NCBI RefSeq assembly: GCF_003860215.1
Contig: NZ_RQYH01000015.1
Location: 1-45,031 of the forward strand
Origin: Desulfovibrio sp. OH1186_COT-070
GTDB lineage: Bacteria; Desulfobacterota; Desulfovibrionia; Desulfovibrionales; Desulfovibrionaceae
Length of the DNA stretch: 45,031 nucleotides
Direction: 5' to 3'
In this document: piece by piece, positions 25,352 through 33,863 of the stretch
Layout of the letters: every line of letters begins with the position of its first letter
Numbering within the stretch: position 1 is the first letter of the stretch
Notes under the pieces: generated by a model
Databases searched by the model: none
Told to the model about the DNA's origin: nothing
Seen by the model: only the letters and a program-made list of their open reading frames with translations
Translations under genes and position numbers: made by a program

Positions 25352-26170
25352 TCAGGCGTCAAAAAATCCGGTGGGACTGCCGCCAACGCGCACCTCGCAG
25401 GGCCAGAATCCCGCCTCCCGCAGCACGGTTTCCACCTGCTCTCTCCATGCGTCCGGCAGAAATTCCGCTTGCAACAGAGGTTCGGGCCGCAGGCGCAGGC
25501 GCAGATCCCCCAGTCCTCCTGCTGCCCCGCCAAGGCTTTCCAGCTTTTCTTCCGCACGGGCCAGCCGCAGGAGAAGATCTTCCCGTGGCGCAAGTCCGTA
25601 CGCCAGCCGGGTCAAAAGGCAGGGGCGGGCGCGCTGATCGGGCCTGTCCAGACCTGTGCCCCGCGCGACCACGCGCACAACTTCCTTGGACATGCCCGCT
25701 TCCGCCAGCGGCGAACGCACGCCCCCTTCAGCCAGCGCCCGCAGGCCCGGCCGCAAAGCCAGCACATCATCGGCATTGGTTCCGTCGCAGAGCACTGCCT
25801 CCGGCCAGCGCGCCAAGGCCCGCCGCAAGGCTGCCACGAGCCCGCGCTTGCAGCCGTAGCAGCGCTGGCGGCTGTTGCCCGCCACTTCCGGCGCGGGCAG
25901 CGGATTGTAGTCCACAAGCAGCAGGTGCAGGCCGTGTTGCCGCGCCCAGGACTGGGCAAGCAGGCTCTCCTGCCGGGGAACGTGCGGCCCGTGGGCATGC
26001 AGGGCCACCACACGGCAACCACACAGCAAAGCCGCATGGCAAAGAAAACGGCTGTCCAGCCCGCCGGAAAAGGCCACCGCCACTTCCGGCAGATTTCCGA
26101 GCAAGGATTGCAGGGCAGCCGCCCGCTCCCGCGCCGCCACAGGCATGACGTTTTTTCCGGCCAGCAGCAT
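25352..26170 (-). CDS. LarE/ExsB-type PP-loop ATP-dependent sulfur transferase-like protein
   Basis: The 272-residue protein has the PP-loop AFSGGLDSRFL (about residues 33-43), which binds ATP, and the later motifs QRCYGCKR, LCDGTNADD and RPCLLTRLAYG. This arrangement fits the LarE family, which donates sulfur from a Cys to the nickel-pincer cofactor of lactate racemase; the Cys in RPCLL is at the expected region. No larA, larB or larC is in the window, so the substrate is open. The start at 26170 follows GGAAAG. It lies 12 bases after hisF, on the same strand. Confidence 0.8.
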   Translation of the reverse strand: MLLAGKNVMPVAARERAAALQSLLGNLPEVAVAFSGGLDSRFLCHAALLCGCRVVALHAHGPHVPRQESLLAQSWARQHGLHLLLVDYNPLPAPEVAGNSRQRCYGCKRGLVAALRRALARWPEAVLCDGTNADDVLALRPGLRALAEGGVRSPLAEAGMSKEVVRVVARGTGLDRPDQRARPCLLTRLAYGLAPREDLLLRLARAEEKLESLGGAAGGLGDLRLRLRPEPLLQAEFLPDAWREQVETVLREAGFWPCEVRVGGSPTGFFDA

Positions 26171-26182
26171 CGCTTTCCGGAT

Positions 26183-26962
26183 CTACCAGACCAGACGCAC
26201 TTTTGCGCCGTGCGCGGCCATATGTTCCTTGCACTGGCGTATGGTGTACTGCCCGTAATGGACAATGGATGCGATGAGCGCCGCGGAAGCTCCCCCCTGG
26301 CTGACGGCTTCCAGCATGTGCTGCGGGCTTCCCGCGCCCCCGGAGGCAATGACAGGCAGCGAAACCGCGTCCGCAACGGCTCTGGTCAGGGCAAGCTCGT
26401 AGCCGTCTCTGGTTCCGTCGGCATCAATGGAATTGACGCACAATTCTCCCGCGCCCAGATCCTGGCAGCGGCGCGCCCATTCCAGTGCGTCCAGGCCGGT
26501 GCGCCTGCGCCCCCCGTGGGTGACAATTTCGTAGCCCGACGGTATTTGCGGGCTCACGGGCACGGCCAGAACATCCATGCCCACCACGATAGCCTGGGAG
26601 CCAAAGGCCTCCGCGCCCTGGCTGATCAGGCCCGGATTGCCCACTGCGGCGGAATTGACGGAAACCTTTTCGGCTCCGGCCCGCAAAACCGCGCGCATGT
26701 CCGCCACGCTGGCAATGCCCCCCCCCACGGAAAAGGGGATGAAGATTTCCTGTGCCACGCGCTCCACCACGTCCAGAAAAATGCCGCGCGCCTCGGCCGA
26801 GGCCGTGATATCGTAAAAAACGATTTCGTCCGCGCCTTCCTCATAATACCGGCGCGCACTTTCCACAGGGTCGCCGATATCCTCATTGCCTGCAAACCTG
26901 ATCCCCTTGGTCAGGCGTCCGTTGCGCACGTCAAGGCAGGGGATGACCCGCTTACTGAGCAT
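26183..26962 (-). CDS. hisF: Imidazole glycerol phosphate synthase, cyclase subunit HisF
   Basis: Uses ammonia from HisH and the substrate PRFAR to form imidazole glycerol phosphate and AICAR in histidine synthesis. The 259-residue TIM barrel has the catalytic Asp in [16 protein letters not shown], the second Asp in [14 protein letters not shown], and phosphate-binding FSVGGGI and [10 protein letters not shown]. Length is normal. Its ATG at 26962 overlaps the hisH end by 11 bases, so translation is coupled. Confidence 0.97.
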   Translation of the reverse strand: MLSKRVIPCLDVRNGRLTKGIRFAGNEDIGDPVESARRYYEEGADEIVFYDITASAEARGIFLDVVERVAQEIFIPFSVGGGIASVADMRAVLRAGAEKVSVNSAAVGNPGLISQGAEAFGSQAIVVGMDVLAVPVSPQIPSGYEIVTHGGRRRTGLDALEWARRCQDLGAGELCVNSIDADGTRDGYELALTRAVADAVSLPVIASGGAGSPQHMLEAVSQGGASAALIASIVHYGQYTIRQCKEHMAAHGAKVRLVW

Positions 26963-27590
26963 GGCGCGCCTCACAGTAGGCAAAAAAATTGCGCAGCACG
27001 GTCAGTCCGGGACGGCCGCTCTTTTCGGGGTGAAACTGGACGGCCCACAACCCGTCACGCCCGTGGACAGAACAGAATTCCCGCCCGTAGACGGTGACAG
27101 CCAGCACACAGGCGGGATCGGGCTGCGCGTAATAACTGTGCACAAAATAAAATTCCGCCTCCGGATCCAGACCGGCCAGCAGGGGGGACGGGGCTGTCGT
27201 CCGGATGCGGTTCCAGCCCATGTGCGGCACCGGAGCGGGAGATCCGTCCTCCTCGCGCATGTGGTCGTCAAAGCGACGGCATGTGCCCGGCAGCAGACCG
27301 AGCGTGATGGCGGCATTTTCTTCGCTGCTTTCCAGCAGAATCTGGCAGCCCAGGCAAATGCCCAGCAGGGGCTGGCCTGCATCCGCAATACGGCGCAGTT
27401 CCCTGTCCAGCCCTGTGGCGCGCAGCCGCTGCATGGCCTGCCCCGCAGCGCCCACACCGGGAAAAATCACTCCCCAGGCGCGGCGCAGCACGGCAGAATC
27501 GTCCGTAACGGCGCAGGGTATGCCCATATGTTCCAATGCGCGGCGCACACTTGTCTGGTTGCCCGCGCCGTATTCCACAATGGCCAGCAT
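26952..27590 (-). CDS. hisH: Imidazole glycerol phosphate synthase, glutaminase subunit HisH
   Basis: Hydrolyses glutamine and channels ammonia to HisF. The 212-residue class I glutamine amidotransferase has the nucleophile Cys in [17 protein letters not shown] and the His/Glu pair in [11 protein letters not shown] near the end; it also has the family segment [11 protein letters not shown] at the start. AAGGACACGTC precedes the ATG. The hisHF pair stands apart from other histidine genes in this window. Confidence 0.97.
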   Translation of the reverse strand: MLAIVEYGAGNQTSVRRALEHMGIPCAVTDDSAVLRRAWGVIFPGVGAAGQAMQRLRATGLDRELRRIADAGQPLLGICLGCQILLESSEENAAITLGLLPGTCRRFDDHMREEDGSPAPVPHMGWNRIRTTAPSPLLAGLDPEAEFYFVHSYYAQPDPACVLAVTVYGREFCSVHGRDGLWAVQFHPEKSGRPGLTVLRNFFAYCEARHAQ

Positions 27591-27639
27591 GACGTGTCCT
27601 TGTTGTATGGCGCCGCCGGTTCTGCCCGGAGCAGAGGCA

Positions 27640-27667
27640 GCATACGGCTTTCCCGCCGGGGAGGCAA
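27640..27667 (-). promoter_or_regulatory. Weak promoter candidate for hisH-hisF-larE
   Basis: On the minus strand TTGCCT (27662-27667), a 16-base spacer and TATGCT (27640-27645) match the sigma-70 elements at four of six positions each, about 50 bases before the hisH start codon. Both matches are partial. Confidence 0.28.
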
Positions 27668-27698
27668 CGCAGGCCCGGCGTATCCCTGGAATTTTTTG

Positions 27699-28867
27699 TC
27701 AGCCGCGCACCTGGCGGCGCACCAGAAGATACGTCGCCAGTGTTGCAAGGCCGGAAGACGCGATGAGCAGTGCGGTGGAATGAAAAATGTCCCCGATGCC
27801 CGCCAAAGGCGAAACCACCGCTCCGACAAGGAAAGGAAAAAATCCCAGCAGTGCGGATGCGCTGCCCGCATGCCGCCGCCCCGCTTCCATCGCCAGCGCG
27901 GAAACAGCGGGCAGGATCACGCCGGAGCAGAACAGGAGCCCGAAAAATCCCGCCTCCACAAGGGCCACATGCGCCCGCAGGCTCAGGCACACAAAAACAC
28001 AGGCCGACAGGACGAAAATGCCCCCGCAGCCTGCGGACAGCGATATTCTGTCGGCAAGCCTGCCGCCGATATGGGAGCCGAGGGCAAGGGCCGCGCCGTT
28101 GGCGGCAAAGCACAGGCTGAAGACAAGAGGGCTGACGCCGTAAAAGGTCTGGAAAAGAAAGGGAGATGCGGCAATATAGGCAAACATCCCCGCAAAGGCG
28201 AAAGATTCCATGAGCACAAAGCACATGAACAGAAAATTTCTGCACATTTTTCCGAAAACGCGAAAACTTGCAAAAATGCCCTCCTGCACGCGGTCTTCGT
28301 TGCGCAGCGATTCGCCCAGGCGCAGGCAGAGCGCAAACAGCCCCACGCCAAGCAGGGTCAGAAAGAAAAAAATTCCCCGCCAGTCCATATATTCAAGCAG
28401 AATGCTGCCCAGCACAGGCGAAACAATGGGAGCCATGCCGTTCACGGTCATCAGCAGGCCGAAAAAACGGGTCATTTCGCGCCCGCGATACAAATCCGCG
28501 GCAATGGCCCGCGAAATGACCACGCCGCCCGCAGCGGACAAACCCTGAATGCCCCGCAGCAAAACGAAGATCTCGATGGTGGGAGAAAAGATCAAAAGCA
28601 CGGTGGCTGCGGCATAGGCCAGCAAAGAAAGCAGCAAAGGCCGTTTGCGGCCCCATTTGTCGCTGACAGGACCAAGCAGCAACTGCCCGGCGGCAAGACC
28701 GATCATGGCCGTTGTCAGGCTGAGTGCGTCATGGGCGCGCTGGTATGAAAAAATTCCGCCAGTTGCGGCAGTGCGGGCAAATACAGGTCAATGACAAAGG
28801 GGCCGAATGCAGAAAGTGTGCCCAAAAGAAGCGCCAGAGAAAATCTTCCGTGTATTGCGGACGCCAT
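27699..28867 (-). pseudogene. Bcr/CflA-type multidrug efflux transporter with a frameshift
   Basis: The gene encodes a major facilitator of the Bcr/CflA drug-efflux type. An intact N-terminal piece starts at 28867 (MASAIHGRFSLALLLGTLSA, then FGPFVIDLYLPALPQLAEFF, TSAPMTH) and runs into TGA. The rest (TTAMIGLAAGQLLLGPVSD, WGRKRPLL, about 335 residues to 27699) continues in another frame. The two pieces join exactly at APMT / LSLTTAMIG if one base is restored near 28724-28726, where CAN CTC is expected and CA CTC is found. Eleven to twelve membrane segments are otherwise present. Either a real loss of function or a sequencing error; a product could also start from the internal Met at 28706 but would lack the first helix. 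Confidence 0.85.
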
Positions 28868-29039
28868 TTTTTATCTCGCAAAGGTGGAAAGGCTGCGGCA
28901 AGGCAGCGCTCCGGAACAGGGATGCCGCGCCGGACAGAAGCAGCGGAACAGACAAATCTCGGTAGCGCATGACGCGCACGCTGTAAACTCCCCGAGCCTG
29001 TGCCGAAAGGCACCTGCCTTTGGCACGGCGAAAAAAGTG

Positions 29040-29068
29040 ATGACAACACTCATAATCACGATTATAAA
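29040..29068 (+). promoter_or_regulatory. Strong sigma-70 promoter of the tauE-like gene
   Basis: ATGACA (29040-29045), a 17-base spacer and TATAAA (29063-29068) match the -35 and -10 consensus at five of six positions each. Transcription should begin near 29075, about 110 bases before the start codon. The dyads described next overlap the spacer, the -10 and the start site. Confidence 0.65.
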
Positions 29069-29083
29069 AAAATCGTGATTATG
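29051..29083. promoter_or_regulatory. Paired dyads over the tauE promoter (candidate operators)
   Basis: A 13-base inverted repeat (29051-29063 and 29071-29083, loop of seven) consists of two overlapping copies of a smaller dyad: ATAATC-AC-GATTAT at 29052-29065 and a near copy at 29069-29082, centres 17 bases apart. AT-rich dyads over a -10 are typical of repressor sites. It could also act as a cruciform or RNA hairpin, but no T run follows in the plus direction. Confidence 0.55.
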
Positions 29084-29183
29084 AAAACTTCTCGTTCCGG
29101 CCCCGCCGAAAATGCTGCCCAACCCCGCTTTGCGCCGTCCGCACACTGCCCCGGCAAGGCCGGGATTCCGGAGGGAGGTTCGC

Positions 29184-30083
29184 ATGCTTTTTCCCGCCGC
29201 GGGTATTGAATGCCATCCGCTGTTGCCGTTTTCCGTAGCCTTGGGCGTTTCCTTTTTCACTTCCATGGGGGGCATTTCCGGCGCTTTTCTGCTCCTGCCG
29301 TTTCAGATGAGTGTGCTCGGTTATGTCAATCCCGGCGTGAGCGCCACAAACCAGTTCTTCAACATTCTGGCCTGCCCGGCGGGGGTCTGGCGCTACTGGC
29401 GCGAGGGGCGGCTTGTCTGGCCCCTTGCGCTGACCGTGGCGGCGGGCACGCTGCCCGGCGTTCTGCTGGGCGCGCTGATCCGCATCCACTGGTTGCCCGA
29501 CCCCCGGAATTTCAAAATTTTCGCGGGGCTGCTTCTGCTGTACATCGGCGGGCGCATGCTGGGCGGGCTTGGGCGAGACCGCGCACAGCGTGAGCGCGCA
29601 GCGGGATGCCGGAATGCGGACGGCACTCTGGCCGTCTGCCGTGTGCCCGTATGGAACACGTGCGCAATCGAAATTTGCTTTCAGGACCATACCCGCACGG
29701 CATCCACGCCGGGTCTGGCCTTCCTGAGTCTCGTGGTCGGCCTGGCGGGAGGCATTTACGGCATCGGCGGCGGAGCCATCATGGCGCCTTTTCTGGTTTC
29801 CTTTTTTCAGCTTCCGGTCTATATCACGGCTGGCGCGACGCTGCTGTCCACATTTCTGACCTCGGTGGCCGGGGTCACGTTCTACAGCCTGCTCGCGCCC
29901 CTCTGTCCGCACGTTTCCGTAGCCGCAGACTGGCGCCTTGGCATGTTGCTGGGCCTCGGCGGCATGTGCGGAATGTATCTGGGCGCGCGCTGCCAGAAGC
30001 ATGTTCCCGCTTTTGCCCTCAAGGCTCTGCTGGCGGTCATGCTGCTCGGCCTTGCTCTGGCCTACCTCGGCCGCGCCCTCTAG
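29184..30083 (+). CDS. TauE/SafE-family membrane exporter
   Basis: The 299-residue inner-membrane protein has seven to eight hydrophobic segments in two TauE repeats; the first contains FFTSMGGISGAFLLLPFQM, with the conserved G-rich turn, and the second GLAGGIYGIGGGAIMAPFLV. A polar insert (about residues 140-180) separates them. The family moves sulfite, sulfonates or other anions out of the cell; in a sulfate reducer a sulfur oxyanion is a reasonable but unproven substrate. GGAGGGAGG precedes the ATG at 29184. It lies 34 bases ahead of murI and may be cotranscribed. Confidence 0.88.
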   Translation: MLFPAAGIECHPLLPFSVALGVSFFTSMGGISGAFLLLPFQMSVLGYVNPGVSATNQFFNILACPAGVWRYWREGRLVWPLALTVAAGTLPGVLLGALIRIHWLPDPRNFKIFAGLLLLYIGGRMLGGLGRDRAQRERAAGCRNADGTLAVCRVPVWNTCAIEICFQDHTRTASTPGLAFLSLVVGLAGGIYGIGGGAIMAPFLVSFFQLPVYITAGATLLSTFLTSVAGVTFYSLLAPLCPHVSVAADWRLGMLLGLGGMCGMYLGARCQKHVPAFALKALLAVMLLGLALAYLGRAL

Positions 30084-30117
30084 GCCCGGCGCGTCGCGCC
30101 GCCGGACAAGGACTGCC

Positions 30118-30954
30118 ATGAATACTGCTGCGCTGCCCATAGGCATTTTCGATTCGGGCATGGGCGGACTCACGGTTCTCAAGGAACTGGCGCAACGTCT
30201 GCCCCATGAAGATCTGCTCTATCTGGGCGATACGGCCCGCCTGCCCTACGGCACCAAGGGACAGGAAACCATTATCCGCTATACCCTCAAGGCCGCGCGC
30301 AAACTTGTGGACATGGGCGTCAAAATGCTTGTTGTGGCCTGCAACACAGCCACCGCCGCCGCCCTGCCCAGTCTGCGCGCGCATTTTGCGGCCATACCTG
30401 TTCTGGGAGTGGTGGAGCCGGGAGCGCAGGCCGCTGTTGCCGCCAGTTCCAACAAACACATTGCCGTTATCGCCACAGAGGCGACCATTGCCGGCGGCGC
30501 CTACCAGAAGGCCATTGCCCGCCTGTGCCCGGAAGCTGTCATTACCGGGCGCGCCTGCACCCTTTTTGTGCCGCTGGCAGAAGAAGGCTGGATGGACGGC
30601 CCCCTGGTGGAAGGCATTGCCCGCCGCTACCTGGAAGACATTCTGCCCCTGACCGGATGCGGAGAAAAAACACACAACGAGCCGGACACCCTCCTTCTGG
30701 GCTGCACGCATTTTCCCCTGTTGCAAGACGCCATGCGCAACATCCTTGCGCCACAGGTGCGCATTGTGGATTCCGCCGCCACCACCGCAGACTGTGTTGC
30801 CGCAGAACTCCGCCTCCGGAAAATGGCGCGCCCCACTCCCGGAGGCGAACACCGCTTTCTCACCACAGACAATCCTGCCCGTTTTGCCCGTACCGGAAGC
30901 CTTTTTCTGGGGCAAAGTCTGGCGGAAGGGCGCATATCTCTGGTGGATCTGTAG
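30118..30954 (+). CDS. murI: Glutamate racemase
   Basis: Interconverts L- and D-glutamate, providing D-Glu for peptidoglycan. The 278-residue protein has the two catalytic Cys motifs, VACNTATAA (about residue 75) and LLGCTHFPLL (about residue 200), and the N-terminal IGIFDSGMGGLTVLK. Length and start (AAGGACTGCC upstream) fit. It follows the TauE-like gene; a hairpin overlaps its stop codon. Confidence 0.97.
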   Translation: MNTAALPIGIFDSGMGGLTVLKELAQRLPHEDLLYLGDTARLPYGTKGQETIIRYTLKAARKLVDMGVKMLVVACNTATAAALPSLRAHFAAIPVLGVVEPGAQAAVAASSNKHIAVIATEATIAGGAYQKAIARLCPEAVITGRACTLFVPLAEEGWMDGPLVEGIARRYLEDILPLTGCGEKTHNEPDTLLLGCTHFPLLQDAMRNILAPQVRIVDSAATTADCVAAELRLRKMARPTPGGEHRFLTTDNPARFARTGSLFLGQSLAEGRISLVDL

Positions 30955-30975
30955 CATGCTTCCCCCGAGCATGCT
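30953..30975 (+). terminator. Hairpin overlapping the murI stop
   Basis: AGCATGCT (30953-30960) and AGCATGCT (30968-30975), which is self-complementary, form an 8-bp stem with a seven-base loop. It includes two bases of the murI stop codon. No T run follows, so it may be a weak terminator or a transcript-end stabiliser rather than a standard rho-independent one. Confidence 0.35.
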
Positions 30976-31086
30976 CAATATACTCAATAAGTTCCATATA
31001 ATACACACCAAACCCCGCATGCCGGGACAGACGCGGCGAAATCCTGTGCGGGATGCGGCCCTGTTTGAGAATGACGTGCTTTTTCA

Positions 31087-31115
31087 TTGACATGCAACAA
31101 CCACTGGCGTATGAA
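31087..31115 (+). promoter_or_regulatory. Sigma-70 promoter of the HU gene
   Basis: TTGACA (31087-31092, perfect -35), 17-base spacer and TATGAA (31110-31115, four of six). Transcription would start near 31122, giving a leader of about 120 bases. A small stem TTCCTG/CAGGAA at 31194-31210 lies in the leader ahead of the ribosome-binding site. Strong promoter, as expected for an abundant DNA-binding protein. Confidence 0.7.
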
Positions 31116-31243
31116 CAGTCCTGTTCTGCCCGCATGATGCGCGGTTTTGTTCACGGTTCCCCTGCCAACGGGAATACGGGATGGTCCGGCTATTTCCTGC
31201 AGGACAGGAATACCCAAAAACTCTTTTTCACGGAGCAAAGATC

Positions 31244-31519
31244 ATGACGAAAGCTGAGCTTGTTGAAAAAATTTATGCCAAAGCCAGCCTACCCACCAAG
31301 GCCAAGGCAGAAGAAGCTCTGGAAGCCGTGGTGGCCTCCTTGCGTGAAGCTCTGGCTGCGGGCGAATCCGTGACCTTTACCGGCTTCGGCAGCTTCAAGG
31401 TGGTTGAGCGCGCAGCGCGCAAAGGACGCAACCCCCGCACCGGCAAAGAAATCAACATTCCCGCCAGCAAGGTTGCCAAATTCACTCCCGGCAAGGGTCT
31501 GAAAGACGCCATCAAGTAG
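31244..31519 (+). CDS. hup: HU-family DNA-binding protein
   Basis: The 91-residue protein is a histone-like HU: an N-terminal helical part MTKAELVEKIYAKASLP, the turn SVTFTGFGSFKVVERAARK, and the DNA-binding arm GRNPRTGKEINIPAS with the conserved Pro that intercalates into DNA, then KFTPGKGLKDAI. It bends and compacts DNA as a dimer. Start at 31244 follows GGAGCAAAG. It stands alone between its own promoter and terminator. Confidence 0.95.
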   Translation: MTKAELVEKIYAKASLPTKAKAEEALEAVVASLREALAAGESVTFTGFGSFKVVERAARKGRNPRTGKEINIPASKVAKFTPGKGLKDAIK

Positions 31520-31564
31520 CGTATGCTCCAGAACGCGTACATCTATTTGGCGGAGAAAAATTTG

Positions 31565-31608
31565 ACAGGGTCAGCGTTAGGAAAAAATCAGGCGCTGGCC
31601 CTGTTTTT
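31565..31608 (+). terminator. Rho-independent terminator of the HU gene
   Basis: Arms 31565-31576 and 31593-31604 form a 12-bp stem with one G-T pair and a 16-base A-rich loop, followed by TTTTT. It lies 45 bases after the stop codon of the HU gene. Confidence 0.85.
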
Positions 31609-31680
31609 GTCATGTCGGAATCAGGCCCCGCCCGCACGGATGAGCGTTCGGAAACAAAAGACGCCCCGCCGGAACCAGCC

Positions 31681-32148
31681 ATGAATACCGCGCGCGCCAC
31701 CACAAAACCGGACTGCGAAAAACGGCGTATCCTGAAAATCTTGGGAGCGCTCCTGTGTATTGCGTGCATGGAAACCGCACTCTACCATGCGCTGGCCTTG
31801 CCGGCGAGGCAGGGCCCGACCAAGGCCGCCGCCCTGTCGCCGCAGGAGACCCACGCCTACATGCGCGCCACAGCCGGGCTGCTCATTGTTGACGTGCGCA
31901 GTCGGAAAGAATTCGCCGACGGGCACTTGCCCGCTGCCGTCAATATCCCCCTGTATGCCTTTCCATCCCGGATAAAAAGCCTTCCCCATGACACGCCGGT
32001 ACTGCTGCACTGTCAGTACGGCTACAGATCGCTTCAGGCCTACAAGCTGCTCAAACGCCTTCGTCCTGACATCACAGAAGTCAGATATGTGACAGGACGG
32101 GTGCTCCCGCTTGTTTCCTCCGCCAGTTCCGGCACGCAAAACCGCTGA
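31681..32148 (+). CDS. Membrane-anchored rhodanese-like protein
   Basis: The 155-residue protein has one N-terminal membrane helix (ILKILGALLCIACMETALYH, about residues 18-37), placing the rest in the periplasm, then a single rhodanese domain with VDVRSRKEFADGHLPAAVNI and the active-site loop HCQYGYRS containing the catalytic Cys. Single-domain rhodaneses carry persulfide sulfur; the physiological acceptor is unknown, though sulfur traffic suits a sulfate reducer. I chose the ATG at 31681; an ATG at 31612 is in frame but lies directly against the HU terminator and has no ribosome-binding site. Confidence 0.85.
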   Translation: MNTARATTKPDCEKRRILKILGALLCIACMETALYHALALPARQGPTKAAALSPQETHAYMRATAGLLIVDVRSRKEFADGHLPAAVNIPLYAFPSRIKSLPHDTPVLLHCQYGYRSLQAYKLLKRLRPDITEVRYVTGRVLPLVSSASSGTQNR

Positions 32149-32203
32149 CCTGTCGGCGCCCTCTGCCCCGCGCGCATGGTCGGCCGCATGCCGGGTATGC
32201 CCG

Positions 32204-33631
32204 TTATTCCCTCATATCTTCCTTTTCCCTGCTTTCTTCCGCAAAAAAAAGAACCAGCAGAGCACTCCTGTTGCACGTTTCCGTCTTGCGCAGCAGTTGC
32301 CGGATATGCGTCTTGAGTGTGTTTTCGGAAATGTGCAGCCGGGCGCAGACAGCAGCGGTATCGCACCCTTCCAGAAGCAGCCACAGAACATCTCTTTCCC
32401 GTGGGGAAATGCCGTACTTCAGGGCAAAGTCCGCAACCCGGTCCGTCCGGCGCCAAACATTTCCCCTCACGGCCTGCGCCACGGCAAGGGGCTCTTCCCG
32501 CTCATCCGCATGGCCCGGTGCGGGCATGTTCACCATTCCCGACAGCGTAAGCGCATACTGGATGCGGGCGCTCACATAGCTGAACGCGGCGGTCAAAAAC
32601 AGGCAGCCAGAGGCTACAGGCACTGTGCCCGGAAAGCTTTCCACTGTGCGGGATACTCCCAGAAAAGCCGCAAGCATGGTCACATAGGGCACAGCCGCAA
32701 TCAGGCCCTTGCGGGGAGAATTTTTTCCGATCTGCGCAAAAACAAGAAGAAAATAGACTGTGGCAATGCCCCTGCAGGAAAGGTCTATGGCGTAAATGCT
32801 CCAGTATACGACCGTTCCTTCAGACACCACAATCAAAACCGGCGACAGGATGACCCCACCGATGCAGGCAAGCAGAATCCGCATGTCGGCCCCGTACCTG
32901 TCGATCAGAAGGCCTGCGATGGGATAGACAATCCATATGTAGAGGTGCACCTGGGCGGGGATGGGAAAAACCTGAGAGTGGATTCTGTAAAATGTGATGT
33001 CAACAAAGGAATCCAGCAGAAAAAAGAGCAGGGCGATGGTTGTCAGGTAACGCAACGAGGTGAGCGCCTGCCTGCTCAATCCTTCCTGCCCGTTGCTTCT
33101 TTCTCTTTCCTGCGGGGCCTGTTTCTCCCGGAACAGGCAGGCTGTCGCCGCGCCGCCTCCCGCACACTGGAGAACCAGCAATGTCCAGTGCATGGCCTCC
33201 ACAGACAAGGGGAAAACGTACAGGAGCAGCCAGAAAAAATCTCCGCAGGCAAAGACAATGCCGACATGAAAGCCGGGGGAGGAACTGCGCGCGAAAAAGG
33301 CCTCCAGAAGCGGGGGCAGGAGCATTCCTCCCCAGAAGCAGGCTCCGCAAGTAAAAAAGGCATTGCCCTCCACCGCGCTCCCGGCCCACAACGCCGCGCT
33401 GATGAAGGTGAACAGCGCAATGCACAACGGAAAAAGGCGCTTGAGGGACTTTGTGGAGAAAAGCAGCCCGCCCAGCAGTATGCCGCCGCAAAATCCGGCA
33501 AGCGCTCCCTGAAGCTCAAAGGAGAGGCTTTCCCCTCCCCTCCCTTCCAGAAAAACCACAAACTGCGCCGCCAAAAGGCAGGCCATGCCCGCGCCGGACA
33601 GAAGCGGCAGCTTTTTTGCGCCTGACGCCAT
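32204..33631 (-). CDS. Membrane-embedded LuxR-type transcription regulator
   Basis: The 475-residue protein joins a large membrane part to a DNA-binding domain. Residues about 10-385 contain eleven or twelve hydrophobic segments arranged like a major facilitator transporter, with a charged loop near residues 175-195. The C-terminal 65 residues are a LuxR/FixJ helix-turn-helix: GISPRERDVLWLLLEGCDTA, then ARLHISENTLKTHIRQLLRK. It probably senses a ligand or membrane state and acts on DNA at the membrane; the target is unknown. A TTG and then ATG (33631) follow GGGAGAG; ATG is chosen. It stands alone and converges with the rhodanese gene. Confidence 0.88.
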   Translation of the reverse strand: MASGAKKLPLLSGAGMACLLAAQFVVFLEGRGGESLSFELQGALAGFCGGILLGGLLFSTKSLKRLFPLCIALFTFISAALWAGSAVEGNAFFTCGACFWGGMLLPPLLEAFFARSSSPGFHVGIVFACGDFFWLLLYVFPLSVEAMHWTLLVLQCAGGGAATACLFREKQAPQERERSNGQEGLSRQALTSLRYLTTIALLFFLLDSFVDITFYRIHSQVFPIPAQVHLYIWIVYPIAGLLIDRYGADMRILLACIGGVILSPVLIVVSEGTVVYWSIYAIDLSCRGIATVYFLLVFAQIGKNSPRKGLIAAVPYVTMLAAFLGVSRTVESFPGTVPVASGCLFLTAAFSYVSARIQYALTLSGMVNMPAPGHADEREEPLAVAQAVRGNVWRRTDRVADFALKYGISPRERDVLWLLLEGCDTAAVCARLHISENTLKTHIRQLLRKTETCNRSALLVLFFAEESREKEDMRE

Positions 33632-33737
33632 CAACTCTCCCGGATTTTTTTACCGGCACACAATAAAACCCATGCCTCCGCAAGGGTACCCTACGCCTTC
33701 CCCCGGCCGATGCCAAGAAAAAGGCAACAGCAATACC

Positions 33738-33771
33738 CCCGGTTGCCCGAACCAAGGTTCGGGCAACCGGG
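33738..33771. repeat. Perfect 16-bp inverted repeat (hairpin)
   Basis: Arms 33738-33753 and 33756-33771 are exact reverse complements with a two-base loop AA, each arm 16 bases and GC-rich (start CCCGGTTGCC). No T run follows on either strand. It lies in the 232-base gap between the regulator at 33631 and the secreted protein gene ending at 33864. Confidence 0.85.
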
Positions 33772-33863
33772 AAAGCCGCCTCTTCATGGCGTCTGCCCGG
33801 TGCGGGCAAGCCGCGCTCCCGGTCACTGCCGCATGGGCATGACGCCTTCGCACAATGCGCTGT

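Larger units (their letters stand above)
28868..29183. other. Divergent intergenic region between efflux pseudogene and tauE-like gene
   Basis: These 316 bases hold no recognisable gene. The left part would carry the efflux gene promoter; the right part holds the strong tauE promoter with paired dyads (29040-29083). A second stretch with GTGCC and GGCAC repeats near 29000-29030 can form a small stem but has no clear role. Confidence 0.5.

Noticed and set aside
25352..27590. hisH-hisF plus PP-loop protein considered as a sugar amidotransferase set (WbpG/PseA type)
   Set aside because: HisF and HisH are standard and the PP-loop protein is short and LarE-like, lacking the N-terminal Cys pattern of WbpG.
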